Source of the DNA: Bradyrhizobium liaoningense
GTDB lineage: Bacteria; Pseudomonadota; Alphaproteobacteria; Rhizobiales; Xanthobacteraceae
Direction: 5' to 3'
Length of the DNA: 64,000 nucleotides
NCBI RefSeq assembly: GCF_018130955.1
Contig: NZ_JAFCJM010000018.1
Coordinates: 61,476 to 125,475 of the forward strand
The notes beneath the pieces were generated by a model, which was not told where the DNA came from, searched no databases, and saw nothing but the letters and a program-made list of their open reading frames with translations. This document shows positions 26,762 to 34,796 of the stretch, in pieces. Position numbers and translations under genes: made by a program. Every line of letters starts with the position of its first letter. Position 1 is the first letter of the stretch.

Positions 26762-28198
26762 ATGAGCTTTGAGACTGCAGGATATCAACTGGGGCCGGTG
26801 CTGCCCGAGCTCGTGCTCGCGATCGGCAGCATGGCGCTCTTGATGCTGGGTGCCTATCGCGGGCAGGAGACGACCAAGGCGGTGACCACGCTCGCGGTGC
26901 TGCTGCTGGTCCTCACCGGCGTGCTGGAGCTGGCGTTGCCGGCTGGCAAGCTCGTGACCTTCGGCGGCAGCTTCATTGTCGACGATTTTGCGCGCTTCCT
27001 GAAAATCCTGGCGCTGATCGGCTCGGCCGTGACTCTGATCCTCTCCGCGGAGTTCCTGTCGGACGCCTCGCGCCGCATTTTCGAGTACTCGATCCTGGTG
27101 CTGCTCTCGACGCTCGGCATGATGGTGCTGATCTCGGCCGGCGACTTGATCTCGCTGTATCTCGGACTGGAGCTGATGTCGCTCTCGCTCTACGTCGTGG
27201 CGACCAGCCATCGTGACAACGTCAAGTCCAACGAGGCCGGCCTGAAATATTTCGTGCTTGGTGCGCTGTCGTCCGGCATGCTGCTCTACGGTGCCTCGCT
27301 GATCTATGGCTTTACGGGCACCGTCAGCTTCGCTGGCATCGCGGCGGTCGCCAAGACCGCTAATGTCGGCCTGGTGTTCGGCCTCGTCTTCCTGCTCGCC
27401 GGCCTCTGCTTCAAGGTTTCGGCGGTGCCGTTCCATATGTGGACGCCGGACGTCTACGAGGGCGCGCCGACGCCCGTGACCGCGTTCTTCGCCTCCGCGC
27501 CCAAGGTCGCGGCGCTCGCGGTCTTCACCCGTGCGACGCTGACCGCGTTCCCCGGCATTCTCGGCCAGTGGCAGCAGATCATCGTCTTTGTGGCGATCGC
27601 CTCGATGGCGCTCGGCTCCTTTGCGGCGATCGGGCAGACCAACATCAAGCGCCTGATGGCCTATTCCTCGATCGGTCATATGGGCTTTGCGCTGGTCGGC
27701 CTTGCCGCCGGCACCACCGAGGGCGCGCAGGGCGTGCTGGTCTACATCGCGATCTATGTGGCGATGACGCTCGGCTCCTTCGCCATCATCCTCGCCATGA
27801 AGCGCGACGGCAAGAACGTCGAGAACATCAGCGATTTCGCCGGTTTGTCGCGCACCAATCCGCTGATCGCCTTCTTCTTCGCGATGCTGCTGTTCTCGCT
27901 GGCCGGCGTCCCGCCGCTCGCCGGCTTCTTCGCAAAGTGGTACGTCTTCGTCGCGGCCATCAAGGCGAACCTGTTCACGCTGTCCGTGATCGGCGTGCTG
28001 ACCAGCGTGGTGGGCGCCTACTACTATCTCACCATCGTCAAGACGATGTATTTTGACGAGCCGCTGACCAAGCTCGACCCGGTCAGGGTCGAGCTGCGCA
28101 CGGTGCTTGCGGTCGCCGGCCTCTTCAACATCCTGTTCTTCGTCTATCCGGCGCCGCTCGTGAGCATGGCGAGCGCGGCGGCAAAATCGCTGTTCTAG
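26762..28198 (+). CDS. nuoN: NADH-quinone oxidoreductase subunit N
   Basis: The 478-aa third antiporter-like subunit (ND2 type). It shows YLGLELMSLSLYVV with the conserved Glu, LCFKVSAVPFHMWTPDVYEGAPTPVTAF with the Lys, and KRLMAYSSIGHMGFAL. It is the last nuo gene. birA begins two bases after its stop, so the transcript very probably continues. Confidence 0.97.
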   Translation: MSFETAGYQLGPVLPELVLAIGSMALLMLGAYRGQETTKAVTTLAVLLLVLTGVLELALPAGKLVTFGGSFIVDDFARFLKILALIGSAVTLILSAEFLSDASRRIFEYSILVLLSTLGMMVLISAGDLISLYLGLELMSLSLYVVATSHRDNVKSNEAGLKYFVLGALSSGMLLYGASLIYGFTGTVSFAGIAAVAKTANVGLVFGLVFLLAGLCFKVSAVPFHMWTPDVYEGAPTPVTAFFASAPKVAALAVFTRATLTAFPGILGQWQQIIVFVAIASMALGSFAAIGQTNIKRLMAYSSIGHMGFALVGLAAGTTEGAQGVLVYIAIYVAMTLGSFAIILAMKRDGKNVENISDFAGLSRTNPLIAFFFAMLLFSLAGVPPLAGFFAKWYVFVAAIKANLFTLSVIGVLTSVVGAYYYLTIVKTMYFDEPLTKLDPVRVELRTVLAVAGLFNILFFVYPAPLVSMASAAAKSLF

Positions 28199-28200
28199 GG

Positions 28201-29007
28201 ATGAGTTTCGCGCTCGGTCATCGAGCTCTCCAGGCGGGCTACCGGCTCGCAGCCTTCGACAAGATCGGCTCGACCAACGCTGAGGCGCTGGAGCGTGCCC
28301 GTGCCGGCGAGCAGGGCCCGATCTGGTTCGTGACCGCGCAGCAGACCGCCGGACGTGGCCGCCGCCAGCGCGCCTGGATCGCGCCGCGCGGCAATCTCGC
28401 CGCCACCATTTTGGAAGTGCTGGATATTGCCCCGGCTGTTGCCGCAACGATCGGCTTTGCCGCGGGGCTGGCCGAGGCGACGGCGCTGGACCAGGTCAGC
28501 ATCGAGGCTGCGCTGCGCCTTGGTCCGGCACGCCCGACCTACGCCCTGAAATGGCCGAACGACGTGCTGTCCGGCGGCAAAAAGCTCGTCGGGATCGGCC
28601 TTGAAGCCGAGGCTATCGGCGGCCGTCTTGCCGTCGTGGTCGGCATCGGCACCAACGTGGTCGCCGCGCCCGAGGGCCTGCCGACCCCGGCCGTATCGCT
28701 TGCTGCGCTCGGGGTGCAGATCAGCGCGGAGGAGCTGTTCACCGCGCTGTCCGACGCCTGGGTGGAGTTCCGTGGCATCTGGGACAACGGCCGCGGCTTT
28801 GCCGAGATCCGTCGCCTCTGGCTGGAGCGCGCCGCGGGCCTCGGCGAGAAGGTGGCGATCAATACCGGTAACGCGACGCTTGAAGGCATTTTCGACACGA
28901 TCGACGACAGCGGCTGCCTGATCGTCCGCACCGCGGATGGCCGGCGCGCGCCCGTGGCCGCGGGCGAGGTGTTCTTTGGAGCGGCGGCATCGGTAGGAGC
29001 GGCGTGA
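28201..29007 (+). CDS. birA: Biotin--[acetyl-CoA-carboxylase] ligase
   Basis: A 268-aa enzyme that activates biotin with ATP and transfers it to the carboxyl carrier protein. Motifs are TAGRGRRQRAW (adenylate-binding loop), ALKWPNDVLSGGKKLVGIG, and a C-terminal SH3-like domain ending near VAAGEVFFG. There is no N-terminal helix-turn-helix, so unlike E. coli BirA it should not be a repressor. It follows nuoN by two bases and its stop overlaps the RNase J start (TGATG). This nuoN-birA-RNase J order is, from memory, common in Rhizobiales. Confidence 0.93.
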   Translation: MSFALGHRALQAGYRLAAFDKIGSTNAEALERARAGEQGPIWFVTAQQTAGRGRRQRAWIAPRGNLAATILEVLDIAPAVAATIGFAAGLAEATALDQVSIEAALRLGPARPTYALKWPNDVLSGGKKLVGIGLEAEAIGGRLAVVVGIGTNVVAAPEGLPTPAVSLAALGVQISAEELFTALSDAWVEFRGIWDNGRGFAEIRRLWLERAAGLGEKVAINTGNATLEGIFDTIDDSGCLIVRTADGRRAPVAAGEVFFGAAASVGAA

Positions 29008-30677
29008 TGGCGAGGCCCGACGAACTGGTCTTTGCGCCGCTCGGCGGTGTGGGCGAGATCGGCATGAACCTGTCGATCTACGGCCTCGGCAACCGCCATC
29101 AGCGCGCCTGGCTCGCGATCGATCTCGGCGTCTCCTTCGGAGACGAGGAGCACCTGCCGGGCATTGACCTGATCATGCCCGACATCAGCTTCCTGGAGAA
29201 GGAACGCAAGAATCTCATGGGTCTCGTGCTGACGCATGCCCATGAGGATCATTTCGGCGCCATCATCGATCTCTGGCCAAAGCTGAAATGCCCGATCTAC
29301 GCGACCAAGTTCAGCGCCGCGCTGTTCGAGGCCAAATGCGCCGCCGAGCGCAACGCACCTGATATCCCGGTGACGGTGATCCCGTCCGGCGGCCGCGTCG
29401 ACGTCGGGCCGTTCAACGTCGAGTTCATCCCGGTCGCGCACTCCATCCCGGAGTCGCATGCGCTCGCGATCCACACTGAAGTCGGCACGGTGCTCCACAC
29501 CGGCGACTGGAAGATCGATCCGACGCCGATCATCGGCCAGCCGACCGACGAGCGGCGGCTGCGCGAATTGGGCGAGGAGGGGCTGCTCGCCCTGATCGGC
29601 GATTCCACCAACGCCGTGCGCGAGGGCCGCTCGCCCTCGGAAGCCGAGGTCGCCAAGACCATTATCGAGCTCGTCAAAGGGGCCAAGGGCCGCGTCGCGG
29701 TGACGACCTTTGCCTCCAACGTCGCCCGCATCAAGGCGGTTGCGGACGCGGCCAGGGCGGCGGATCGCGAGGTCGTGGTGGTTGGCCGCGCCATGGATCG
29801 GGTTGTGCAGGTGGCGCGCGAGACCGGCTTTCTCGACAGTGTGCAGAACTTCCGCAGCCCCGAGGTCTACGGCCATCTCCCCCAGGAAAAGGTGCTGGCG
29901 CTGTGCACCGGCAGCCAGGGCGAGCCGCGCGCGGCGCTGGCGCGCATCGCCAATGACGACCACCCGGAAATCACGCTGAACAAGGGCGACAGCGTGATCT
30001 TCTCCTCGCGCACCATTCCCGGCAACGAGAAGGCGGTCGGCTCCATCATCAACAATCTGGTCTTGCAGGGCGTCGAGGTCATCACCGACCGCACCCATCT
30101 CGTCCACGTCTCCGGCCACCCCCGCCGCGACGAGCTGCGCGACCTGATTGCCTGGACCAAGCCGCAGCTCCTGATCCCCGTGCACGGCGAGCCGCTGCAT
30201 CTGCACGAGCATGCCAAGCTTGCGCGGGCCGCCGGCGTGCCAAAAGTGCTGGTCTGCCGCAATGGCGACCTGGTGAAGCTTGGACCCGGCGATCCCGGCA
30301 TCGTCGGCGCGGTGCCCTCGGGCCGGCTCTACAAGGACGGCACGATTTTGGAGGATTCCAAGTCGCGCGCGGTAGTCGAGCGGCGCCGGATGGCGTTCTC
30401 CGGCTGCGCCTTCGTGGCCATCGCCATAACCGAGCAGGGCGAGCTGGCCGACGATCCCGAGGTTGATCTCGTCGGCATCCCCGACAAGAATAGGGCCGGC
30501 GAGACTTTTGACGATCTCGTGTTCGACGCCGTGGTCTCGACGGTGGAGGGCCTGCCGCGGGCGCGGCGCCGCGACGCCGACGCGCTGGCGGAATCGGTGC
30601 GGCGCGCCGTTCGCGCGGTCATCAACGAGCATTGGGGCAAAAAGCCCCCCTGTCTGGTACATGTGCTGACAGTCTAA
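29007..30677 (+). CDS. Ribonuclease J
   Basis: A 556-aa metallo-beta-lactamase/beta-CASP ribonuclease for mRNA turnover and RNA 5'-end processing. The zinc motif LTHAHEDHFGAI is clear, followed by VAHSIPESHAL and HTGDWKIDPTP. The beta-CASP part has IGDSTNA and the signature SGHPRRDELRDLI with the late His of HGEP. The ATG at 29007 overlaps the birA stop; a GTG one codon earlier is also in frame. It is the main candidate for RNase J in this organism, working alongside RNase E, as described for alphaproteobacteria. Confidence 0.93.
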   Translation: MARPDELVFAPLGGVGEIGMNLSIYGLGNRHQRAWLAIDLGVSFGDEEHLPGIDLIMPDISFLEKERKNLMGLVLTHAHEDHFGAIIDLWPKLKCPIYATKFSAALFEAKCAAERNAPDIPVTVIPSGGRVDVGPFNVEFIPVAHSIPESHALAIHTEVGTVLHTGDWKIDPTPIIGQPTDERRLRELGEEGLLALIGDSTNAVREGRSPSEAEVAKTIIELVKGAKGRVAVTTFASNVARIKAVADAARAADREVVVVGRAMDRVVQVARETGFLDSVQNFRSPEVYGHLPQEKVLALCTGSQGEPRAALARIANDDHPEITLNKGDSVIFSSRTIPGNEKAVGSIINNLVLQGVEVITDRTHLVHVSGHPRRDELRDLIAWTKPQLLIPVHGEPLHLHEHAKLARAAGVPKVLVCRNGDLVKLGPGDPGIVGAVPSGRLYKDGTILEDSKSRAVVERRRMAFSGCAFVAIAITEQGELADDPEVDLVGIPDKNRAGETFDDLVFDAVVSTVEGLPRARRRDADALAESVRRAVRAVINEHWGKKPPCLVHVLTV

Positions 30678-30683
30678 CTATTT

Positions 30684-30719
30684 GAGCATGATCTTTTCGG
30701 AAGACCGCGGATCATGCTC
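30684..30719. repeat. Short inverted repeat between the RNase J gene and mce
   Basis: GAGCATGATC and GATCATGCTC form a perfect 10-bp stem around a 16-base loop containing TTTTCGGAAGACC. From memory this GAGCATGATC...TTTTCGG element occurs many times in Bradyrhizobium genomes. It may form an RNA hairpin after the RNase J gene. Confidence 0.65.
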
Positions 30720-30734
30720 TGAGGGAGAAGGAAC

Positions 30735-31139
30735 ATGCTGGGCCGGCTCAATCACGTCGCGATCGCGACCAGGGACGCCGCCAAGGCGGCGAAGATCTAT
30801 GGCGCCGCATTCGGCGCGCAGATTTCGGATGCGGTAGCGTTGCCCGAGCACGGCGTCACCACCGTGTTCGTGACGCTGCCCAACACCAAGATCGAGTTCA
30901 TCGAGCCGCTGGGCGAAGCCTCGCCGATCGCCAAATTTTTGGAGCGCAACGCCGACGGCGGCATCCACCATGTCTGCTACGAGGTCGTCGACATCACCAC
31001 CTCGCGCGATGCGCTGGTGAAGGAAGGCGCCCGCGTGCTCGGCGACGGCGTGCCGAAGATCGGCGCCCACGGCAAGCCGGTGCTGTTCCTGCATCCGAAG
31101 GATTTTTCCGGCGCGCTGGTCGAGATCGAACAGGCGTAA
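30735..31139 (+). CDS. mce: Methylmalonyl-CoA epimerase
   Basis: A 134-aa glyoxalase-fold enzyme that interconverts the epimers of methylmalonyl-CoA in propionate breakdown. It has LNHVAIATRD with the first metal His, the CoA-linked LPNTKIEFIEPLGE region with Glu, the second metal His in GGIHHVCYEV, and HGKPVLFLHPKDFSGALVEIEQ at the C-terminus. Length is normal. It has a strong ribosome site (GAGGGAGAAGGAAC) and is followed eight bases later by the DUF1467 gene. Confidence 0.92.
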   Translation: MLGRLNHVAIATRDAAKAAKIYGAAFGAQISDAVALPEHGVTTVFVTLPNTKIEFIEPLGEASPIAKFLERNADGGIHHVCYEVVDITTSRDALVKEGARVLGDGVPKIGAHGKPVLFLHPKDFSGALVEIEQA

Positions 31140-31147
31140 GGCGGGCC

Positions 31148-31423
31148 ATGGCCTATCAGATCTCAACCGCGCTCGCGATCTACTTCGTGCTGTGGTGGGT
31201 CACGCTGTTCGTGACCCTGCCGTTTGGCGTGCGCAGCCAGCATGAGGACGGCGTTGGCGAGCCGGGGACTGATCCCGGCGCTCCGATCCTGACCAGGATG
31301 GGGCCCAAACTGATCTGGACCACCATCATTTCTGCCATCGTTTTCGGGCTTGGCATGACCGCTTATCATGCCGGATATTTGTCGATCGAACGATTGTCGA
31401 AATTGATGGGAATGCCGTTCTAG
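31148..31423 (+). CDS. DUF1467 family membrane protein
   Basis: A 91-aa inner-membrane protein with two helices (ALAIYFVLWWVTLFVTLPFGV and LIWTTIISAIVFGLGMTAYHAGYL) joined by a short acidic loop with QHEDGVGEPGTDPGAP. This architecture and the RSQHEDGVGEPGT loop fit the DUF1467 family, which has no known function. It follows mce by eight bases, so both are probably co-transcribed. Confidence 0.8.
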   Translation: MAYQISTALAIYFVLWWVTLFVTLPFGVRSQHEDGVGEPGTDPGAPILTRMGPKLIWTTIISAIVFGLGMTAYHAGYLSIERLSKLMGMPF

Positions 31424-31452
31424 GTTCGGGACGGCGGCGTTTGGGGGGAAGA

Positions 31453-31800
31453 ATGACTTTTCAGCGGATCGTCATTGCGCTCTTGGTGCTGATCGTCGCG
31501 GGCCTTGGCGCCATCGGCTATTTCGAATGGAAAATGGCGGTCCAGGTCCGGACCATGAAGGCTTTCGTCGAAGGCTACGTCTTCAACGAGGCGGTCGCGG
31601 CTTGCGAACGGACCCAGAGCTCGACGCCGTTCAAGTGGAACGGCGGCAAGAGCACCTCGGTCATCGGCCTTAACTCGGTCAAAACAGACAAATACACGGT
31701 CTTCGCCAGCTACACGCTGGTGGCGGACGGCGTCTATTGCGACTACGATCCGATCAAAAGAAAGGCCGACATCGGTTCGAGCTTCCTGGAGCGCGAGTGA
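31453..31800 (+). CDS. Hypothetical small exported or membrane-anchored protein
   Basis: A 115-aa protein with a hydrophobic N-terminus (IVIALLVLIVAGLGAIGYF), then a mixed globular domain with two Cys (AACERTQ and VYCDYDP). The Cys may form a disulfide if the domain is outside the cytoplasm. The ATG at 31453 is preceded by GGGGGGAAGA. I recognise no family. It sits between the DUF1467 gene and mtnK. Confidence 0.7.
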   Translation: MTFQRIVIALLVLIVAGLGAIGYFEWKMAVQVRTMKAFVEGYVFNEAVAACERTQSSTPFKWNGGKSTSVIGLNSVKTDKYTVFASYTLVADGVYCDYDPIKRKADIGSSFLERE

Positions 31801-31835
31801 CGATCCGGCCATGACAAGCATGGGGTGGGAGCGTC

Positions 31836-33128
31836 ATGAAGGCCGAAGGGGCGGAGCAATACCGAATCCTGCATGAAGCCGATCTGCGGGACTATCTGGC
31901 CGGAGTGCCGGCGCTCGCATCGGTACTGGGCGGCGCGCCCAACGCCTGGTCGATCACAGAAGTCGGCGACGGCAACCTCAATCTGGTGTTTATCGTCAAG
32001 GGCGCGGCCGGCGGGATCGCCGTCAAGCAGGCACTGCCCTATGTGAGGCTGGTCGGTGAAAGCTGGCCGCTGCCGCTGTCGCGAGCGCATTACGAATTTT
32101 TGGCGCTGTCGCGGCAGGCCGAGCTCGCGCCCGGCCTCGTGCCCGCGCTGCTGCACCACAACGACACGCTCGCGCTGACGGCGATGGAGCTGCTCGAGCC
32201 TCACATCATCATGCGCAAGGGGCTGGTCGCCGGCATCCAATATCCGCGCTTCGTCGAGGATATCTCGACGTTCATGGCGCGGACGCTGTTCTTCACCTCC
32301 GACCTTGCGCTGTCAGCCGCGGAAAAGAAGGAGGGCATCGCGGCCTTTGCCGGTAATCATGCGCTGTGCAAGATCACTGAAGACCTGATCTTCACCGACC
32401 CTTATCGGGTCGCCGAGCAGAACCGCTGGACTGCGCCACACCTCGACGCCACGGCAGCCAGCCTCCGTGAGGACCTTGACCTGCATGTTGCGATTTCGCG
32501 GCTCAAGCTCAAATTCATGGCGAGCCCGGAGGCGCTGATCCATGGCGACCTCCATACCGGCTCGATCATGGTGACGGAGACCGAGACGCGGGTGATCGAC
32601 CCCGAGTTTGCCTTCTATGGCCCGATGGGTTTTGACGTCGGCGCCGTCATCGCCAATCTGCTGATGGCCTATTTTGCTTCCGCCGGTCATGAGCGCACGC
32701 CGGGCGAACGGCGGGCGTTCGAGGGCTGGGTGCTCGACACCGTCGAGAAGGTGTGGAGCGAGTTTTCGCGAAAATTCCTCGATCTCTGGCGCGCGGGTGC
32801 AGCAGGCGACGGCTATCCGGCCCCGCTCTTTGCCGGCGACAAGGGCTGCGCACGGCTCGAGACGGAGCGGCAGGCCTATATGCAGCGGCTGTTCGCCGAC
32901 ACGGTCGGCTTTGCCGCGGCAAAAATCATCCGCCGCATTTTTGGCCTCGCGCACAATATCGATTTCGAGCTGATCGAGGATCCGCAGAGGCGCGCGGTCT
33001 GTGAAGCGCGCGCCGTACGGCTGGCGCGCATGATGATGGTGAACACGGCGGCTTTCCCCGACATCACCAGCACAACCGCAGCAGCTCGAGAATCAGCTAT
33101 GCTCTCCGAACGAGAATATTTCTCGTAG
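31836..33128 (+). CDS. mtnK: S-methyl-5-thioribose kinase
   Basis: A 430-aa kinase of the methionine salvage pathway that phosphorylates methylthioribose. It has the aminoglycoside-phosphotransferase fold with VGDGNLNLVFIV in the N-lobe, the catalytic HGDLHTGSIMV and the metal-binding VIDPEFAFYGP. The N-terminal 400 residues look normal. The last 40 residues are odd: after ARAVRLARMMMV...FPDI the end (TSTTAAARESAMLSEREYFS) probably differs from the ancestral C-terminus, because a diverged second copy of this 3' end lies 1.5 kb downstream. An inverted repeat covers the stop codon. Confidence 0.92.
   Translation: MKAEGAEQYRILHEADLRDYLAGVPALASVLGGAPNAWSITEVGDGNLNLVFIVKGAAGGIAVKQALPYVRLVGESWPLPLSRAHYEFLALSRQAELAPGLVPALLHHNDTLALTAMELLEPHIIMRKGLVAGIQYPRFVEDISTFMARTLFFTSDLALSAAEKKEGIAAFAGNHALCKITEDLIFTDPYRVAEQNRWTAPHLDATAASLREDLDLHVAISRLKLKFMASPEALIHGDLHTGSIMVTETETRVIDPEFAFYGPMGFDVGAVIANLLMAYFASAGHERTPGERRAFEGWVLDTVEKVWSEFSRKFLDLWRAGAAGDGYPAPLFAGDKGCARLETERQAYMQRLFADTVGFAAAKIIRRIFGLAHNIDFELIEDPQRRAVCEARAVRLARMMMVNTAAFPDITSTTAAARESAMLSEREYFS
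33110..33126. promoter_or_regulatory. Perfect inverted repeat at the mtnK stop codon
   Basis: ACGAGAA-TAT-TTCTCGT has perfect 7-bp arms and ends on the first base of the mtnK stop. It lies 70 bp upstream of the small peptide gene. It may be an operator for the cassette, a weak terminator, or part of a recombination site. It is AT-rich at its centre, unlike the neighbouring GC-rich hairpins. Confidence 0.4.
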
Positions 33129-33196
33129 GTGCTCCTGAGTTCAGGCGTGAAGCGATTCCTAAATCCAGGAGCATCTCGCTCCGGTAGGAGGTTCAC

Positions 33197-33301
33197 ATGA
33201 AATTGGGTGTGAAGGTCCAGAAGACTTTGCCGAAGAACGTTCGTGATCGGGACAATGTGAATATCGGTGGCATGGCACCGGTATTCGCTGCCGAAAAGTA
33301 G
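33197..33301 (+). CDS. 34-aa peptide gene heading the mtnK cassette
   Basis: ATG at 33197 with TAGGAGG placed seven bases upstream, one of the best ribosome sites in the window. The frame encodes a 34-residue basic peptide (MKLGVKVQKTLPKNVRD..., ending GGMAPVFAAEK) and stops at TAG. It has no hydrophobic segment and no Cys. A GC-rich hairpin follows the stop. The leader-like charged first half, the GG before the last ten residues and the downstream genes recall small precursor-peptide loci. No class of modified peptide is recognisable, so this is only a suggestion. Confidence 0.55.
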   Translation: MKLGVKVQKTLPKNVRDRDNVNIGGMAPVFAAEK

Positions 33302-33314
33302 CCGCGTGGCGATC

Positions 33315-33342
33315 GAATGGGGCTGGCTTCGCCGCCCCATTC
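33315..33342 (+). promoter_or_regulatory. RNA hairpin after the peptide gene
   Basis: GAATGGGG and CCCCATTC form a perfect 8-bp stem, with an inner GGC-TTC-GCC. No T-run follows, so it is not a standard terminator. It could stabilise the peptide mRNA or attenuate read-through into the next gene at 33496. Confidence 0.5.
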
Positions 33343-33495
33343 ACCACAACAGGCATTGTCGCGCGTGACCAGCAGATCAGTGTTGTCGTCAGCTTGTTGG
33401 CCTTCTGCGGCCACCGTTGTGCTTGGAATATCCGGTTTTTGAATTCGCTGACGTGCGGCTGAAATGTTGGACGAGCGAACCAGGAGGTCGGTTCG

Positions 33496-34242
33496 GTGTC
33501 GCTGATCACATTTCATGAGCTTGTCTATAATCACCGCCCGCCGATCCGGGCATCCAAGAGCGCCGGCGATCAACTTCCGGCTGGTCACCATCGCTGTGAA
33601 CCCGTGCGAGCTGCCTCGGGCTTGGGCTGGTACGTCTTCTTGCCGGTGCCTTTCAAGCTGCTCTGGTCCGGCCGCAAGACCCTGATCAGCCTCGACGACG
33701 GGACAACCTGGAACAAACTGGACGCTATCCAGTATCCAGATTTCGAGAAGACATTTCAGAGCCGCGCTCCCGAAGCGGCGAAGTTCTCTTCCCCCTGGAT
33801 GTGCGGCATGACGCAGTTTCACGGCATCATGCAGATTTGGCCTGGATATTTGATCAAGACTGCGCCGGGCTACAGTCTGTTGGTGCGGTCTCCCGCCAAT
33901 GTCGTGCCGGACGATGCCTACCATGTGATGGAAGGGATCGTTGAGACCGATCGCTGGTTTGGTCCGCTCTTCACCAATATCAAGCTGATCGACACGGGCA
34001 TTCCGATCGACTTTCGCTCTGACCAGCCGTTCCTGCAACTGATCCCCATTCATCGGTCGGAGTATGACGACGAGAAGCTGAACAACTTCGCGGTCCACGA
34101 AGGCTTCGATGGTTTGACTGCTGAGGACTGGAAGGCGTTCGAGCGGACGATCGTGCAGCCCGGCATGAACCCCATCGGAAGACGACAGGGCGCCTACGCT
34201 GTGGCGGCTCGAAAGCGGCGGGCCGAGGAGAGGCGACAATGA
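33496..34242 (+). CDS. DUF6065-like protein
   Basis: A 248-aa soluble protein starting at GTG with AGGAGG eight bases upstream. The pattern PPIRASKS near the N-terminus, then GLGWYVFLPVPFKLLWSGRKT, and later a WPGYLIKTAPGYSLLVRSPAN region resembles the uncharacterised DUF6065 family as I remember it (irPa...R.W, ANa.GW, P.pf...W.G). The activity is unknown. It lies between a small peptide gene and a small membrane protein gene whose ATG overlaps its stop. Base composition is less GC-rich than the mtnK body, consistent with transfer. Family assignment needs a profile search. Confidence 0.6.
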   Translation: MSLITFHELVYNHRPPIRASKSAGDQLPAGHHRCEPVRAASGLGWYVFLPVPFKLLWSGRKTLISLDDGTTWNKLDAIQYPDFEKTFQSRAPEAAKFSSPWMCGMTQFHGIMQIWPGYLIKTAPGYSLLVRSPANVVPDDAYHVMEGIVETDRWFGPLFTNIKLIDTGIPIDFRSDQPFLQLIPIHRSEYDDEKLNNFAVHEGFDGLTAEDWKAFERTIVQPGMNPIGRRQGAYAVAARKRRAEERRQ

Positions 34243-34484
34243 CTCGAGAGCAACTCGTCGCTTATATGCCTTGGGGCATGTCGCTGATGACCATGTATGG
34301 ATACTGGGTCATTGGCAACAAAACGTGGTGGTCCTGGTACGTGCCACTCGTGACCCAGACGCTCTGGTTCATCTGGATTGCAACGTCCGGAAATTTCGGT
34401 TTCCTGCCCTCTGCCGTTTTTCTGACGGCCATCGCTACTCGGAATCTGTTCAAGTGGCGTCGGGAGACGCTTCAAACCGCCTGA
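34239..34484 (+). CDS. Small aromatic-rich membrane protein of the mtnK cassette
   Basis: An 81-aa protein with two or three hydrophobic segments rich in Trp and Tyr (LMTMYGYWVIGN, TWWSWYVPLVTQTLWFIWIATSG, LPSAVFLTAIATRNLFKWRR). The end (TRNLFKWRR) suggests a cytoplasmic basic tail. It recalls small PnuC-like membrane proteins encoded by phages, but I would not assign it. It is coupled to the DUF6065-like gene by an ATGA overlap. Confidence 0.65.
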   Translation: MTREQLVAYMPWGMSLMTMYGYWVIGNKTWWSWYVPLVTQTLWFIWIATSGNFGFLPSAVFLTAIATRNLFKWRRETLQTA

Positions 34485-34512
34485 AGAACTCTGACACGCT
34501 CCCGGGACCACG

Positions 34513-34620
34513 GCGCGCGCGGTGCGGCTCACGCGCATGATGATGGTGGGGACGACGAAGTTTCCCGATATCGGCGCCGTGACGGTAGCCGCCTTCTCGG
34601 CCGCCGGCGAAGCTCAAGCC
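34513..34620 (+). pseudogene. Detached second copy of the mtnK 3' end
   Basis: Reading in frame from 34513 gives ARAVRLTRMMMVGTTKFPDIGAV..., which matches ARAVRLARMMMVNTAAFPDITST... at the end of mtnK (from 33006). Over about 60 bases most positions are identical and differences are mostly single-base changes. Similarity begins abruptly at GCGCGCGC. There is no start codon in register, so this is a remnant. It probably marks the original end of mtnK, displaced when the cassette at 33129-34510 entered. Confidence 0.75.
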
Positions 34621-34796
34621 ATTCTGCGCGAATTTCTTCAACGATTTGTACTTTGCATGGGGTTGTTCTCGCGTTTTTTGGGGCCAAGCGGCCTCTCTTC
34701 ACCTCGCGCCGCTTGCGGGGAGAGGTCGGATCGCGCAGCGATCCGGGTGAGGGGGAGCCTCCCCGAGCCTGACTGTCCGAGTTGATTGCGGCGCGC
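34621..34796. repeat. Intergenic repeat cluster after the mtnK remnant
   Basis: Two elements. At 34650-34679 a stretch with core TGCATGGGGTTGTT recurs on the opposite strand at 50985-50998. At 34692-34770 there are short hairpins (CCTCTC...GAGAGG and CGGATCGC-GCAGCGATCCGG) followed by GTGAGGGGGAGCCTCCCC, a type I know from many rhizobial intergenic regions. No gene is seen here. Confidence 0.6.
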
